Source of the DNA: Commensalibacter melissae
GTDB taxonomy: Bacteria; Pseudomonadota; Alphaproteobacteria; Acetobacterales; Acetobacteraceae
Assembly: GCF_009734185.1 (NCBI RefSeq)
Contig: NZ_CP046393.1
Span: forward strand, 1,108,501-1,172,500
Reading direction: 5' to 3'
DNA: 64,000 nucleotides
In this document: positions 52,348 through 62,312 of the stretch, piece by piece
Position numbering within the stretch: the stretch's first letter is position 1
Layout of the letters: each line of letters opens with the position of its first letter
Position numbers and translations under genes: made by a program
The notes under the pieces: generated by a model
What the model saw: only the letters and a program-made list of their open reading frames with translations
The model's database searches: none
What the model was told of the DNA's origin: nothing

Positions 52348-54033
52348 TTATTCCGCAACTAGTTGTCCATTAGATAACCGCCATACCTCATCTATGTTTT
52401 CAACACCCGTTAAACGGTGCATTATCAAAATCACCGTTCGGTTGCCTGTTATCTGATTTAGGGTTTGAAAAAACGCTTTTTCAGTATCACCGTCTAATCC
52501 TGATGTTGGTTCATCCAAAAGTAAAATCGGGGCTTTTAGTAACAATGTACGTGCCAATGCAATCCTTCTTCCCTGTCCTCCGGAAACCTTTACACCACCC
52601 TCTCCAAGCCAGGTATCCAGTCCATCCGGCATCTCACGAACAACATTTGCCACTGCAGCATCAGAAAGGGCTTGCCACAAATCTTCCTCTGTCGCATCAG
52701 GGTTTCCAAGCAAAAGATTCTGACGAATTGTATCATCAAATAAATGGGTGTTTTGAGAAAGCCATGCTATTCGTTTGCGGACTGATTCATTATCAAACCA
52801 GTCAAGATTTTGATCAGCCAATGTTATTGAGCCTTTTGTTGGCTGAATGACCTTTAATAACAAGGCCGCCAGAGTGGATTTTCCCACACCGGATGATCCT
52901 ATAATGGCAATTTTTTTTCCTTGTGCAATCGTCAGGTTCAAATTCTGATAAAGCCATGGTTGTGACTCTCCCCAACGAAACGATACATCCCGAAACTTGA
53001 TATCCCCGGTTTCAGGTGGAACTTTACCAGATTTAGAATTGTCTTCAACTTTTTTATTGTCATTAATATTCACAACTCTTATGGCGGCATTGACGATTTG
53101 ACCTGCCAAACCTCCTGCCTTGCTCAAAGGAACGACCAATTCAAATGCTGTAATAGTCAGAAAAAGACAGAAAACCGTGTGAAAAGCGTTCAATCCATGA
53201 AAACCAATGTTCAATCCGCTCATCAATACAAATAAAACAGCAACTTGACCAAAAAAATATGCGATGACTCCTATTAACGCTACTTCCCTTGCCTGAATAT
53301 ATTGTTGATCAAAAAGTTCATTCTCATTTTTTTTGATTAATATGGAAACTCGATGTTCTGCTCCAAAGGCTCTTATTTCCCTTAAACCATGAATAAAATC
53401 CAGAACTGTTATTCTCAGCTGTGCCGTACCTTGAACAAGTTTTTTCCCTCTTTTCCGGGTTATGAAGCCCGCACCAAATGGGCATAAAAATGCAGAAATT
53501 CCATAACAAATCACGATAGATACAGCCAATGCCAAATTATAGTGGGCTATGACTGTAAAAAGCACAAAAGATGTCAATATGGAACCGAAAAACGGTAAAA
53601 TAAGACGCAAATATAATCCGTCCAATGTTTCAATATCAGAAACCAATCGGGATAATATATCCCCACTATGACGGAAACCCAATCCTGCCGCACTCCCCAT
53701 AGCAAGTGTACGGAAAAACCATATCCTTAAGTCTGCTAAAGCATGAAACATGGCATTATGGGTAAACAATCTTTCCACATATCGCATAATCATGCGGGAA
53801 ACCCCGACCATTTTTAAAAACAGTGAGCTGGTTATGATTGCACCCATAGCTGTCAAGGCAACCTTGCCCCCGGCAAAGCTCATTAAAGCCAATCCCAATA
53901 ATACGGCTATCAAGGAGATAAAAATTCCAAAAAGTAAAGCGGGCAACCGTTTATACCATATCGAAAATATTGTTTTAAACGCTGCCGTCACGGAGGATTT
54001 TTCAGATCTGGTAATATCTTGAATATTTTGCAT
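52348..54033 (-). CDS. cydC: Heterodimeric ABC exporter subunit CydC
   Basis: 561 residues: six membrane helices (1-300) plus an ATPase. Walker A GSSGVGKST, signature VSGGQGRRIALARTL, Walker B LLLDEPTSGLD. CydDC exports cysteine/glutathione to the periplasm and is needed for cytochrome bd assembly. It starts one base after cydD with AAGGAT upstream. No cydAB genes are in the window. Confidence 0.9.
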   Translation of the reverse strand: MQNIQDITRSEKSSVTAAFKTIFSIWYKRLPALLFGIFISLIAVLLGLALMSFAGGKVALTAMGAIITSSLFLKMVGVSRMIMRYVERLFTHNAMFHALADLRIWFFRTLAMGSAAGLGFRHSGDILSRLVSDIETLDGLYLRLILPFFGSILTSFVLFTVIAHYNLALAVSIVICYGISAFLCPFGAGFITRKRGKKLVQGTAQLRITVLDFIHGLREIRAFGAEHRVSILIKKNENELFDQQYIQAREVALIGVIAYFFGQVAVLFVLMSGLNIGFHGLNAFHTVFCLFLTITAFELVVPLSKAGGLAGQIVNAAIRVVNINDNKKVEDNSKSGKVPPETGDIKFRDVSFRWGESQPWLYQNLNLTIAQGKKIAIIGSSGVGKSTLAALLLKVIQPTKGSITLADQNLDWFDNESVRKRIAWLSQNTHLFDDTIRQNLLLGNPDATEEDLWQALSDAAVANVVREMPDGLDTWLGEGGVKVSGGQGRRIALARTLLLKAPILLLDEPTSGLDGDTEKAFFQTLNQITGNRTVILIMHRLTGVENIDEVWRLSNGQLVAE

Positions 54034-54034
54034 A

Positions 54035-55729
54035 TTATCCTTCCTTCTGACAGGAAATTATAAATCCATGATTTAAATTGATGTGTATACCAGGCAATTT
54101 TTGCCCCTGTTCCGAATGGGTGGCCATAATGACTGTTCTATTTTCAGTCAGTTTCAACAATTGATTAAAAATATCCCTTTCCGTTTCGGGATCAAGATGA
54201 GCTGTAGGTTCGTCAAGCAATAATAATGGAGCGTTTTTCAGATATGCTCGTGCAATAGCAATTCTTTGGGCCTGACCACCCGATAACCCATAACCGTTTT
54301 CACCAATTACCGTATCAAGCCCATGCGGTAAATCTAACAAATATCGATCTATCGCCGCCGCTTCAATGGCTTGTTGAAATTCTTGCTCGGTTGCGGAGGG
54401 TCTGGCAAACATAATATTCTCACGAATAGTACCGCAAAAAATAACAGGTTTTTGTCCGATCCATGCCATTAATTTTGACAATGAAGCAGCCGAAAATTCG
54501 GTAATATCCAATCCATTTACCAAAACCTGCCCCTCATTCGGCTTTATAAATCCGAGAATCATTTCGATAATGGTTGATTTTCCTGCACCAGACTGACCTA
54601 TCAATAAAGCTCTTTCCCCTGCCTTGATGTCGAAATTCAGGGAATGTAATATACGACCTCTTTGAGCGTCCCAATGATAGGAAACATTTTTAAAGCTTAT
54701 TTCCACTTTATCATTGAAAGGAATATCCTTTAAATTGGTTGAAAATTCATTTTTGACAGGCAATTCAACAATAGATGCAGCCGTTCCGCCAAGTCGTGCC
54801 CTGTCCTGATAGGCCAGAGCCAAACTGCGTAGAGGACCAAAAAACTCCGGAATAATCAATAAAGTAAAGAGAATATGCGTGACAGGAATAGATTGTATTG
54901 AATGAATTTGGACAAATTGACTTCCATCCATCAACACTACCAGAATAATCGCGATAATCATCGCACAATCAATAGAGGCAGACGACAAGAAAGCTACCCG
55001 TAATATTTTCATCGTTCTCTTACGCAATTCATCTGCTGATAATGCAAGTCTATTGGCCATGTCATCTGATCGACCAGCCAATACAATCGTTGCAATCCCT
55101 CTTACTCTATCAAGAAATTGAGCCTGCAAACGGGTCATTGCCAAAAATTGCTTTCTTGCAGCCATGGCTGCTCCAATTCCAAAAATTGCCTGTGCAATAG
55201 GAACCATCAAACCACATAAACCCATAATCAACGCTGACCATGGTTGAACTAAATACACGAAAAAAAGAATAAGTAGTGGTGAGGCAATCCATAGAACCGA
55301 TGCCGGCAACCATCGTGAAAAATAACCATCCAAAGATTCAACCTGATCAACCGCCAATGCTGTCAAAGCGCCACTTGATTGTCGCCTTAATATTGAAGGA
55401 CCGATTTGCATAATATGATTGATAATCAAATTACGTAGGCGATGTCGTGCTTTAAGACCGATTTTGATCGTAAAGTCACCTTCCAAAAAAAATACGCATC
55501 CTTTGAGAAGCGATAGTAACAGATAAAATAATATCAGTATTGAAATTGGAAATTGTATTGGTATGGATGGGACCAAGATTTTTCCGATAATTTCAGCAAT
55601 CACCCATGCCATACCGACAGCAATCAAACTTGAAAGCAATCCTAAAATTACAAGAGGGAAAATTGCCTTTTTGCCAATTTTCGTTTGTAATCTTGTCCAG
55701 TTTTTAATTTTTGTTTTTTTATCAGGCAT
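54035..55729 (-). CDS. cydD: Heterodimeric ABC exporter subunit CydD
   Basis: About 564 residues from the ATG at 55729 (MPDKKTKIKNWTRL); a GTG at 55738 is an alternative. Membrane domain then ATPase with Walker A GQSGAGKST, signature LSGGQAQRIAIARAY, Walker B LLLDEPTAHLD. It partners CydC. First gene of an apparent cydD-cydC-OmpA-like-recQ minus-strand run. CydD rather than CydC is suggested by gene order and overall resemblance. Confidence 0.9.
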   Translation of the reverse strand: MPDKKTKIKNWTRLQTKIGKKAIFPLVILGLLSSLIAVGMAWVIAEIIGKILVPSIPIQFPISILILFYLLLSLLKGCVFFLEGDFTIKIGLKARHRLRNLIINHIMQIGPSILRRQSSGALTALAVDQVESLDGYFSRWLPASVLWIASPLLILFFVYLVQPWSALIMGLCGLMVPIAQAIFGIGAAMAARKQFLAMTRLQAQFLDRVRGIATIVLAGRSDDMANRLALSADELRKRTMKILRVAFLSSASIDCAMIIAIILVVLMDGSQFVQIHSIQSIPVTHILFTLLIIPEFFGPLRSLALAYQDRARLGGTAASIVELPVKNEFSTNLKDIPFNDKVEISFKNVSYHWDAQRGRILHSLNFDIKAGERALLIGQSGAGKSTIIEMILGFIKPNEGQVLVNGLDITEFSAASLSKLMAWIGQKPVIFCGTIRENIMFARPSATEQEFQQAIEAAAIDRYLLDLPHGLDTVIGENGYGLSGGQAQRIAIARAYLKNAPLLLLDEPTAHLDPETERDIFNQLLKLTENRTVIMATHSEQGQKLPGIHINLNHGFIISCQKEG

Positions 55730-55993
55730 ATAATCCACTCTTTATCATGATAAAAAGATGCATTGGCAATTCAATCTGGGTAATTTACAATTTAAAAAGT
55801 AAAAAAAAAATTATCAGATTATTCAAAATTTCAGTAATTTTATTATTCCCAAATTTTTAAAAACAAAATCAATTTATTATCAAAATTTTGTCTATTTAAT
55901 AAAAATATTTACATCTTCATATTTAATAAATATGTTTTAATATACAAATTTACTTATATAGCAAACATTCTGTAAACCACATTATCTCATTAT

Positions 55994-57829
55994 ATGTCAT
56001 CCCCACTTTTGCTTATACAAAATCTTTCTTACAGTTTTGGAGGTCACCCCCTTTTTACCGACCTGAATTTCAATATTGCAAATAATGAAAAATTATGTCT
56101 GGTCGGTAGAAATGGATCAGGGAAATCCACCTTATTCAAAATTATAATGGGATTGCAAAATAGAGATTCAGGAAATCTTTTTATACAGCCTGGCACTACC
56201 ATTCAATGCCTATCCCAAGAACCTGATCTTTCTTATTTCACAAAAACCATTGATTATGTTTGTTCAGAATTACCCAGTCCGGATGATCATTTTCGTGGGC
56301 GAATTCTGCTTGAGGCACTGGGATTAACTGGTAATGAAAATCCTGCACATCTATCAGGGGGTGAAACAAGACGCTGTGCACTGGCCAAGGTTTTAGCTCC
56401 AAGACCAGATCTATTACTGTTAGATGAACCCACAAATCATCTGGATCTTCCAACAATAGAATGGCTGGAATCTGAATTAAAATCTTTATCTTCTGCGGTT
56501 TTAGTGATCAGCCATGACCGTCGATTTCTGGATAATATGGCAAAAGGCATTATCTGGCTGGATAGAGGACAGGCAAGGCAACTTTCCATGAAATTTTCCG
56601 AATTTGAATTATGGAGGGAGAATTTTTTCGAACAGGAAGCACTGGAGTATCATAAGTTAAACCGTCAAATTGCAAGAGAGGAGGATTGGGTGCGTTACGG
56701 CGTTACCGCCCGACGCAAACGTAATGTTAGACGAATGGCGGAACTTTCAGAACTTCGTCTAAAAAGAAAAAACCATATACAGAATCCTTCCTTGGACACC
56801 CTACAATCAAGTGATGCAGAAAATTCCGGTAAAATTGTCATAGATGCAAAAAACATAACCAAATCCTATAATTCAAGAACAATCATAAATAATTTAAATT
56901 TACGTATTGTACGTGGAGATCGGCTTGGCATTATTGGTCCAAATGGTGCCGGCAAAAGTACGTTGCTGAAATTATTGACAGAGCAGGAACTGCCTGATCA
57001 GGGAGAAATCAAACTTGGAAGCAAACTTGAGATCAATTATCTAGATCAACACAGACAGATTCTTGATCCTGAAAAAACATTGGCAGAAACGCTGACACGT
57101 GGACGTGGAGATTATGTAGATGTCGGAGGGGAAAAAAAACACGTTATCGGATATATGAAACAGTATCTTTTTCAACCAGAACAAGCAAAAACACCCGTGA
57201 AGGTTTTATCTGGTGGAGAAAAAGCTCGATTATTGCTTGCTTGTGCTTTGAGCCAACCTTCAAACCTGATAATTCTGGATGAACCTACGAATGATTTTGA
57301 TTTGGAAACGCTTGATTTGTTACAGGAAGTGTTGTCCACCTATAAAGGGACCCTTATTCTGGTCAGTCATGATCGAGATTTTCTTGATCGAATTGCCACT
57401 TCAGTTCTTGTAGCTGAAGGTGATGGTATCTGGACAGAATATGCCGGTGGATATTCTGACATGATGGCACTTCGTGAATATAAACAGGAAAATCTTATCA
57501 GGAAAACACAAAATAAATCGCAAAAATCAACATATTCAAAAACACACATTAAACCAAAACCTAAAAAACTTTCATACAAAGACCAGTATGAACTGGATCA
57601 TTTACCAGAAAAACTTCAAAAACTTCAAATCTCTATAATGCAGCTGAACCAACATCTCAATGATCCAGGATTATATCAGAAAGACCCTGATTTATTTGAA
57701 AAATTCACACGGCAATTACTGGATAAACAAAAAGAACAAGAAAAACTTGAGGAAAGATGGCTTGAATTGGAAATTTTGCAGGAGAATTTGAAGTCAAATG
57801 ATGAATTAAGTAATTCATCTAATCAGTAA
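55994..57829 (+). CDS. uup: ABC-F ATPase of the Uup type
   Basis: 611 residues with two ATP-binding domains: GRNGSGKST with LSGGETRRCALAK and LLLDEPTNHLD, then GPNGAGKST with LSGGEKARLLLA and ILDEPTNDFD. The C-terminal extension with charged coiled coil (residues about 510-600, KKLSYKDQYELDHLPEKLQK) is typical of Uup. ABC-F proteins act on ribosomes or DNA structures; no transmembrane domain is present. A single-gene unit with a short 3' hairpin. Confidence 0.92.
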   Translation: MSSPLLLIQNLSYSFGGHPLFTDLNFNIANNEKLCLVGRNGSGKSTLFKIIMGLQNRDSGNLFIQPGTTIQCLSQEPDLSYFTKTIDYVCSELPSPDDHFRGRILLEALGLTGNENPAHLSGGETRRCALAKVLAPRPDLLLLDEPTNHLDLPTIEWLESELKSLSSAVLVISHDRRFLDNMAKGIIWLDRGQARQLSMKFSEFELWRENFFEQEALEYHKLNRQIAREEDWVRYGVTARRKRNVRRMAELSELRLKRKNHIQNPSLDTLQSSDAENSGKIVIDAKNITKSYNSRTIINNLNLRIVRGDRLGIIGPNGAGKSTLLKLLTEQELPDQGEIKLGSKLEINYLDQHRQILDPEKTLAETLTRGRGDYVDVGGEKKHVIGYMKQYLFQPEQAKTPVKVLSGGEKARLLLACALSQPSNLIILDEPTNDFDLETLDLLQEVLSTYKGTLILVSHDRDFLDRIATSVLVAEGDGIWTEYAGGYSDMMALREYKQENLIRKTQNKSQKSTYSKTHIKPKPKKLSYKDQYELDHLPEKLQKLQISIMQLNQHLNDPGLYQKDPDLFEKFTRQLLDKQKEQEKLEERWLELEILQENLKSNDELSNSSNQ

Positions 57830-57858
57830 AACCTGTAATTTTAAATTATTTGTTTTAC
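57826..57858 (+). terminator. Weak hairpin after uup
   Basis: GTAAAAC (57826-57832, spanning the uup stop) pairs with GTTTTAC (57852-57858) with an AT-rich loop. Not followed by a U-run. Weak candidate for transcript end. Confidence 0.3.
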
Positions 57859-57871
57859 CTGATTGAATTGT

Positions 57872-57883
57872 CTGTCATGACAG
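57872..57883. promoter_or_regulatory. 12-bp perfect palindrome upstream of the DHODH-like gene
   Basis: CTGTCATGACAG is self-complementary over all twelve bases, in the 164-bp gap before the dihydroorotate-dehydrogenase-like gene. It has the size of a regulator half-site pair, but no regulator is known here. Confidence 0.35.
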
Positions 57884-57993
57884 CTATATATTTTGTAATA
57901 TGTTATAGGAATGACATGAAATATCAAGCAACTTCCAACTTTTAATATCAACAATTTGAAAATCACGTATAATCATAAGGAGGAACCCTCTTC

Positions 57994-59052
57994 ATGGAAA
58001 ATCATAACCATCCATTTTACAATCCAAGGTTAAGTTATGAGGAAAACTACCAGAAAGGCCCTTTTGGAGATTTTACACAAAAACCGGAAATTTCTATTGT
58101 AAACCAACCTTCTGTTCATTTTCTGGGAAATAAGATTAATCTACCATTCGGTATTCCCGCCGGACCTTTACTCAATGGCAAATATGTAAAGGCGGCACTG
58201 GACTGGGGATATGATTTGTGCGTCTATAAGACGGTCAGAACAAAAAAATATAAATGCCATCCCCTTCCCAATGTCTTGGCTATCCATCCGGAACATAGAC
58301 TTTCAGAAAATGTTGATACAGTATTAGCTGATCAAAATTATGATTTGCCTTTATCCATAACAAACTCTTTTGGTGTCCCCTCTTTTGATCCAGATATATG
58401 GCAACCTGACATGGAGGACGCAGTTAATTATGCAAAACCTGGACAGGTTGTAATCGGCAGTTTCCAGGGCACATTGGGTGTTACCAATCATATCGAGGAA
58501 AATTATGCAGAAGCGGCCCGTTTGGTCGATGAGACAGGTGTTCCCCTTCTAGAGGCAAATTTGAGCTGTCCCAATGAAGGGGTAAATAACCTTTTATGTT
58601 TTGATATTGATAAGGTTGAACGGATTGCCCACGCGATCAAGAACGCCGTACCAGATAAACCATTGATGCTTAAATTGGCTTATTTTAAAGATAACAAACT
58701 TCTTTATTCTTTTCTTGAAAGATTGGCTCCTATCGTTGACGGCTTCTGCGCAATAAACACCCTTTCGGCAAGACCTGTGACCTCTCAAGGTAAACAGGCT
58801 TTGGGAGAGGACCGTCCAACAGGAGGAGTTTGTGGTGATGCAATTCGTTGGGCCGGAGAAGAAATGGTTTCCCGGCTATATGAATGGAGAGCCAATCATA
58901 ATGAAAAATTTGTCATTATAGGTGTTGGGGGGGTCAATAGCCCAGAACATTATCGAACATATCTTTCCCTGGGTGCTGATGCTGTCATGAGTGCAACCGG
59001 CGCAATGTGGAATCCTGCGCTAGCATTACAAATAAAAAAGGCGCTTCAATAA
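57994..59052 (+). CDS. Dihydroorotate dehydrogenase-like flavoprotein
   Basis: 352 residues, a TIM-barrel FMN enzyme of the DHODH superfamily. LPFGIPAGPLLNGKYVKAAL and DLCVYKTVRT bind flavin, EANLSCPNEG is the characteristic NLSCPN motif seen in class 1 enzymes, and IIGVGGVNSPEHY plus GADAVMSATGAMW close the barrel. The N-terminal 60 residues differ from standard PyrD, and the N-terminal membrane anchor of class 2 enzymes is absent, so it may be a soluble DHODH variant or a different dehydrogenase. A strong Shine-Dalgarno (AAGGAGG at 57977-57983) supports the start. No other pyrimidine genes are nearby. Confidence 0.75.
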   Translation: MENHNHPFYNPRLSYEENYQKGPFGDFTQKPEISIVNQPSVHFLGNKINLPFGIPAGPLLNGKYVKAALDWGYDLCVYKTVRTKKYKCHPLPNVLAIHPEHRLSENVDTVLADQNYDLPLSITNSFGVPSFDPDIWQPDMEDAVNYAKPGQVVIGSFQGTLGVTNHIEENYAEAARLVDETGVPLLEANLSCPNEGVNNLLCFDIDKVERIAHAIKNAVPDKPLMLKLAYFKDNKLLYSFLERLAPIVDGFCAINTLSARPVTSQGKQALGEDRPTGGVCGDAIRWAGEEMVSRLYEWRANHNEKFVIIGVGGVNSPEHYRTYLSLGADAVMSATGAMWNPALALQIKKALQ

Positions 59053-59507
59053 TTTTTTACATTAAATCAAGTTATCAAAATAAAAATACTTTCGATAACT
59101 TGATTTAAAGACTTCTCATGCTAATTTTTCATTTATTTCAAAAACAATAACCCTGTATTATTATAAATGTCATTTAATCTATATTATGACGATTTTACAG
59201 TTCATTTTTTAGTAAATGATTATATAATATTGTCCTGTTTAAAAATCTTAAAATATAATCCTAGATAGCATAAAATCATTTGCCACTGGATCATATCATT
59301 TTCACATCAATATTAATTTTTATGGAAAATTAATTGTGAAACTTCGAAAATTAATACTGCAAAACTTTTTATCATGCTGATCATTTCCATAGATGTGAAA
59401 AACGCATTATTTACCATTTCTTCATAACAATTAGCACAAACCAACAAAACTGTTTTGTTACATCATGGTAAATTACAGAACCATATCCCTTTAAAGATAT
59501 ATTAATA
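59053..59507. other. Intergenic region with second nested inverted repeat (59409-59473)
   Basis: Besides the hairpin above, AACAAAAC-T-GTTTTGTT (59443-59459) is a near-palindrome of two 8-bp arms. It lies inside a larger stem ATTTACCAT (59409-59417) / ATGGTAAAT (59465-59473). This lies just 3' of the minus-strand oxidoreductase gene and may be its terminator. The rest is AT-rich with no gene. Confidence 0.5.
59062..59108 (+). terminator. Long perfect hairpin after the DHODH-like gene
   Basis: TTAAATCAAGTTATC (59062-59076) and its exact complement (59094-59108) form a 15-bp stem with a 17-base loop, ten bases after the stop codon. The sequence after it (AGACTTCTC) is not U-rich. Confidence 0.6.
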
Positions 59508-60506
59508 TTAAAAGCTATTTGTTTTAGAATTCAATAATCCAGAAACCTGCATTCGCTCTCTTGATTCTTTTATACTTTTGATCACCGCCAATGCTGCATT
59601 CAAAGCCCTTCGCCCCGCAACCCCATCCACGAGAACAGGTATTCCATCAAGACAGGATTTTACAAAAGCATTATGCTCAGCCTCCATATTATCATGATCT
59701 TTCCATTTCACCACTTCTCTTCTAAATCCATTGGTACCAGGTAAAGGCATACCCTTTTCTTTTCCAATCATGACCAATTGATTTTCCACAAAATCAGCCG
59801 ATAAATACCCTTCTTCGGAAAAAATTCGCATTTTACGCTCAGTTTTTAAGGAAATACGACTGGCTGCAATGGTCGCAACGCATCCATTTTCAAAAGTAAC
59901 CCGAGCATTTGCTATGTCTTCGAATTCTGATGTCACGGATGCACCCAACGCATCCACTTTTCGTATATGAGATGGTACGATAGCTAGAACAAGATCGAGA
60001 TCATGGATCATTAGATCAAGAATAACAGAAACATCAACCCCTCTCGGCTTGAAAGGTGCAATTCGCATGGTTTCAATATATAAAGGCTTCTTTATACGTT
60101 CATGTATAACTTTCTGTTCCGCTGAATAACGTAAAAGATGTCCAACTTGCAAGACAAGTCCACGACTATTTGCCAGATCAATGAGATGATCAGCCTGATC
60201 AAGCGTTGAGGCAATCGGTTTTTCTATTAGAACATGTCTACCTTTTTCAAGGGCCTCAAGGGCCAATTCATAATGAAATTCGGCAGGTGCGGCAATAATC
60301 AAGGCATCACAAGATTGTAACAGCTGGTCAAGTGGCATATAGGGAACATTACCGGCTTCTTTTCCAACTTTTATTGCATTGCCAATTACTGGATCATAGA
60401 TACCGATCAAATTTTCCCGTTCTGCTTTAAAAGATTTTAAAGCATGAAAACGACCAAAATATCCCGCCCCAGCAATACCCACACGCAAAATCGACTGTTC
60501 TGCCAT
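59508..60506 (-). CDS. Gfo/Idh/MocA-family NAD(P)-dependent oxidoreductase
   Basis: 332 residues. N-terminal Rossmann motif VGIAGAGYFGRFHALK, the EKPIASTLDQA segment with the conserved Lys, and HDLDLVLAIVPSHIRKVDAL in the C-terminal domain match this sugar/inositol dehydrogenase superfamily. Likely substrates are sugars or sugar nucleotides; the genes around it do not specify it. Single-gene unit, divergent from secD. Confidence 0.88.
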   Translation of the reverse strand: MAEQSILRVGIAGAGYFGRFHALKSFKAERENLIGIYDPVIGNAIKVGKEAGNVPYMPLDQLLQSCDALIIAAPAEFHYELALEALEKGRHVLIEKPIASTLDQADHLIDLANSRGLVLQVGHLLRYSAEQKVIHERIKKPLYIETMRIAPFKPRGVDVSVILDLMIHDLDLVLAIVPSHIRKVDALGASVTSEFEDIANARVTFENGCVATIAASRISLKTERKMRIFSEEGYLSADFVENQLVMIGKEKGMPLPGTNGFRREVVKWKDHDNMEAEHNAFVKSCLDGIPVLVDGVAGRRALNAALAVIKSIKESRERMQVSGLLNSKTNSF

Positions 60507-60748
60507 TTGTTTTCTCGCTTTATATTAAATTTAAACTTACAATTTTTCTTAAATTTGGATAGAAAATAAAATATTCTTAAACGTATTTAAACATTGTTTT
60601 TATTTATAATGCTATATATACCTTGCCATATAATAGTATTATAACCAAAACATATTGCATCGAATAACATGACAACGACCCTGTTGTTAAACGTTCCCTT
60701 TAACCATTTTCAGTCCATCGGGACAAAAAGGATTTAGTCGTTACTGCG

Positions 60749-62302
60749 ATGATGTATTACAGTCGAACAAAACTTGCCCTGGTTTTTGCCACTTGTTTCA
60801 TGGGGCTATTATTATGTTTACCCAATTTTGTTAAACATCCATCTTTTAAGATACCTTGGCATCAGATCCATCTTGGCCTTGATTTAAAAGGAGGATCCTA
60901 TTTACTGATGCAGGTGGATGTGGAGACCATCAGCAAAAACCGTTTACAGACGTTGAGTGACAATGTTCGGCAAACCCTTATTTCCAAAAATCTGGGTTAT
61001 CGCAATTTACATATGGTTCCCAAAGATCATACCATTGTTTTTAATTTGCGTGATCAAAGTGAAAAAGAGGGTGTTATATCTGCATTGAGATCAATGCCAA
61101 AAGCGGTTCCCAATGAATTTGAGGTTAGTAATAACAATGATCAAATTAGAATGGAACTTTCAACTGATGCAATGCAGCACCGCGCAAGCGAGGCGGTAAC
61201 TCAATCCATTGAAATTGTTCGCAAACGTATCGATGCAACAGGTGCTGTCGATCCATCCATAACCCGTCAGGGTACAGACAGAATCGTTGTTCAGCTACCA
61301 GGCGTCAGTGATCCGAACCGGATTAAGCAATTACTTGGTACAACAGCTAAAATGACATTTCACTTATTGGATGAAAATGCAAACCCAAACCTACCTCCAC
61401 CTGGTGTAACATTTCTCCCAATAGCTGGAAATGAAAATGAAAAATTACCAATACGTGATCATATTGAAGTTGACGGTGCCGACCTAACAGGAGCAAGTGC
61501 TGGATTTGATCAGCAAAATGGCGAATATGCAGTAAATTTCAGTTTTGACAATGCAGGCGCACAATCTTTCGCAAATGTTACCCGTGCCAATATCAACAAA
61601 CGTTTCGCTATAGTATTGGATAATAAGGTTATAGAGGCACCTGTCATTCGGACTCCAATCACAGGCGGGAATGGTCAAATTACAGGCGGATTTGATGCGC
61701 AAAAAGCCACTGATCTTGCCTTACTTTTACGAGCAGGTGCCTTGCCTGCTCCGCTAAAAGTGATGGAAGAACGTTCAATTGGTCCATCACTGGGGGCTGA
61801 TGCTATCAGGGCTGGAGGATTGAGTCTGGTAAGCGGTTTTGTCCTTGTGATTATTTTTATGCTTCTATTTTATGGTCGTTTTGGTCTCTATGCGAACATC
61901 GCTTTATTTGCAAATCTCGTATTGATGAGTGCCATTTTATCTCTTTTCGAAGCGACACTAACCTTGCCAGGTATGGCGGGAATGCTTCTAACCCTTGGAA
62001 TGGCAGTTGACGCAAATATTCTTATCAATGAACGCATTCGCGAAGAAACACGTAATGGCCGTACGCCCCTTAACGCTTTACAAACTGGATTTGATCGTGC
62101 TCTCAATACAATCATCGACAGTAACGTCACCGCTTTCATTGCACACGTCATGTTATTCATATTTGGAACGGGTGCGGTCAAGGGATTTGCATTGACTATC
62201 ACCATTGGTATTGTTACGACCCTTTTCACCACCTTATGCCTCTCCTGGATGCTGACAATTCGCTGGTATGCTGTCACCCGCCCTAAAGAACTTCCGATTT
62301 GA
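60749..62302 (+). CDS. secD: Protein translocase subunit SecD
   Basis: 517 residues. SecD with SecF uses the proton gradient to complete Sec-dependent export. GLDLKGGSYLLMQVD in the N-terminal periplasmic start, SIEIVRKRIDATGAVDPSI in the first periplasmic domain, and GMAVDANILINERIREE in the final membrane domain are diagnostic. MM at the start gives two adjacent ATGs. No yajC is visible directly upstream, as in many genomes where it is separate. Confidence 0.96.
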   Translation: MMYYSRTKLALVFATCFMGLLLCLPNFVKHPSFKIPWHQIHLGLDLKGGSYLLMQVDVETISKNRLQTLSDNVRQTLISKNLGYRNLHMVPKDHTIVFNLRDQSEKEGVISALRSMPKAVPNEFEVSNNNDQIRMELSTDAMQHRASEAVTQSIEIVRKRIDATGAVDPSITRQGTDRIVVQLPGVSDPNRIKQLLGTTAKMTFHLLDENANPNLPPPGVTFLPIAGNENEKLPIRDHIEVDGADLTGASAGFDQQNGEYAVNFSFDNAGAQSFANVTRANINKRFAIVLDNKVIEAPVIRTPITGGNGQITGGFDAQKATDLALLLRAGALPAPLKVMEERSIGPSLGADAIRAGGLSLVSGFVLVIIFMLLFYGRFGLYANIALFANLVLMSAILSLFEATLTLPGMAGMLLTLGMAVDANILINERIREETRNGRTPLNALQTGFDRALNTIIDSNVTAFIAHVMLFIFGTGAVKGFALTITIGIVTTLFTTLCLSWMLTIRWYAVTRPKELPI

Positions 62303-62312
62303 AAGAAAGAAT

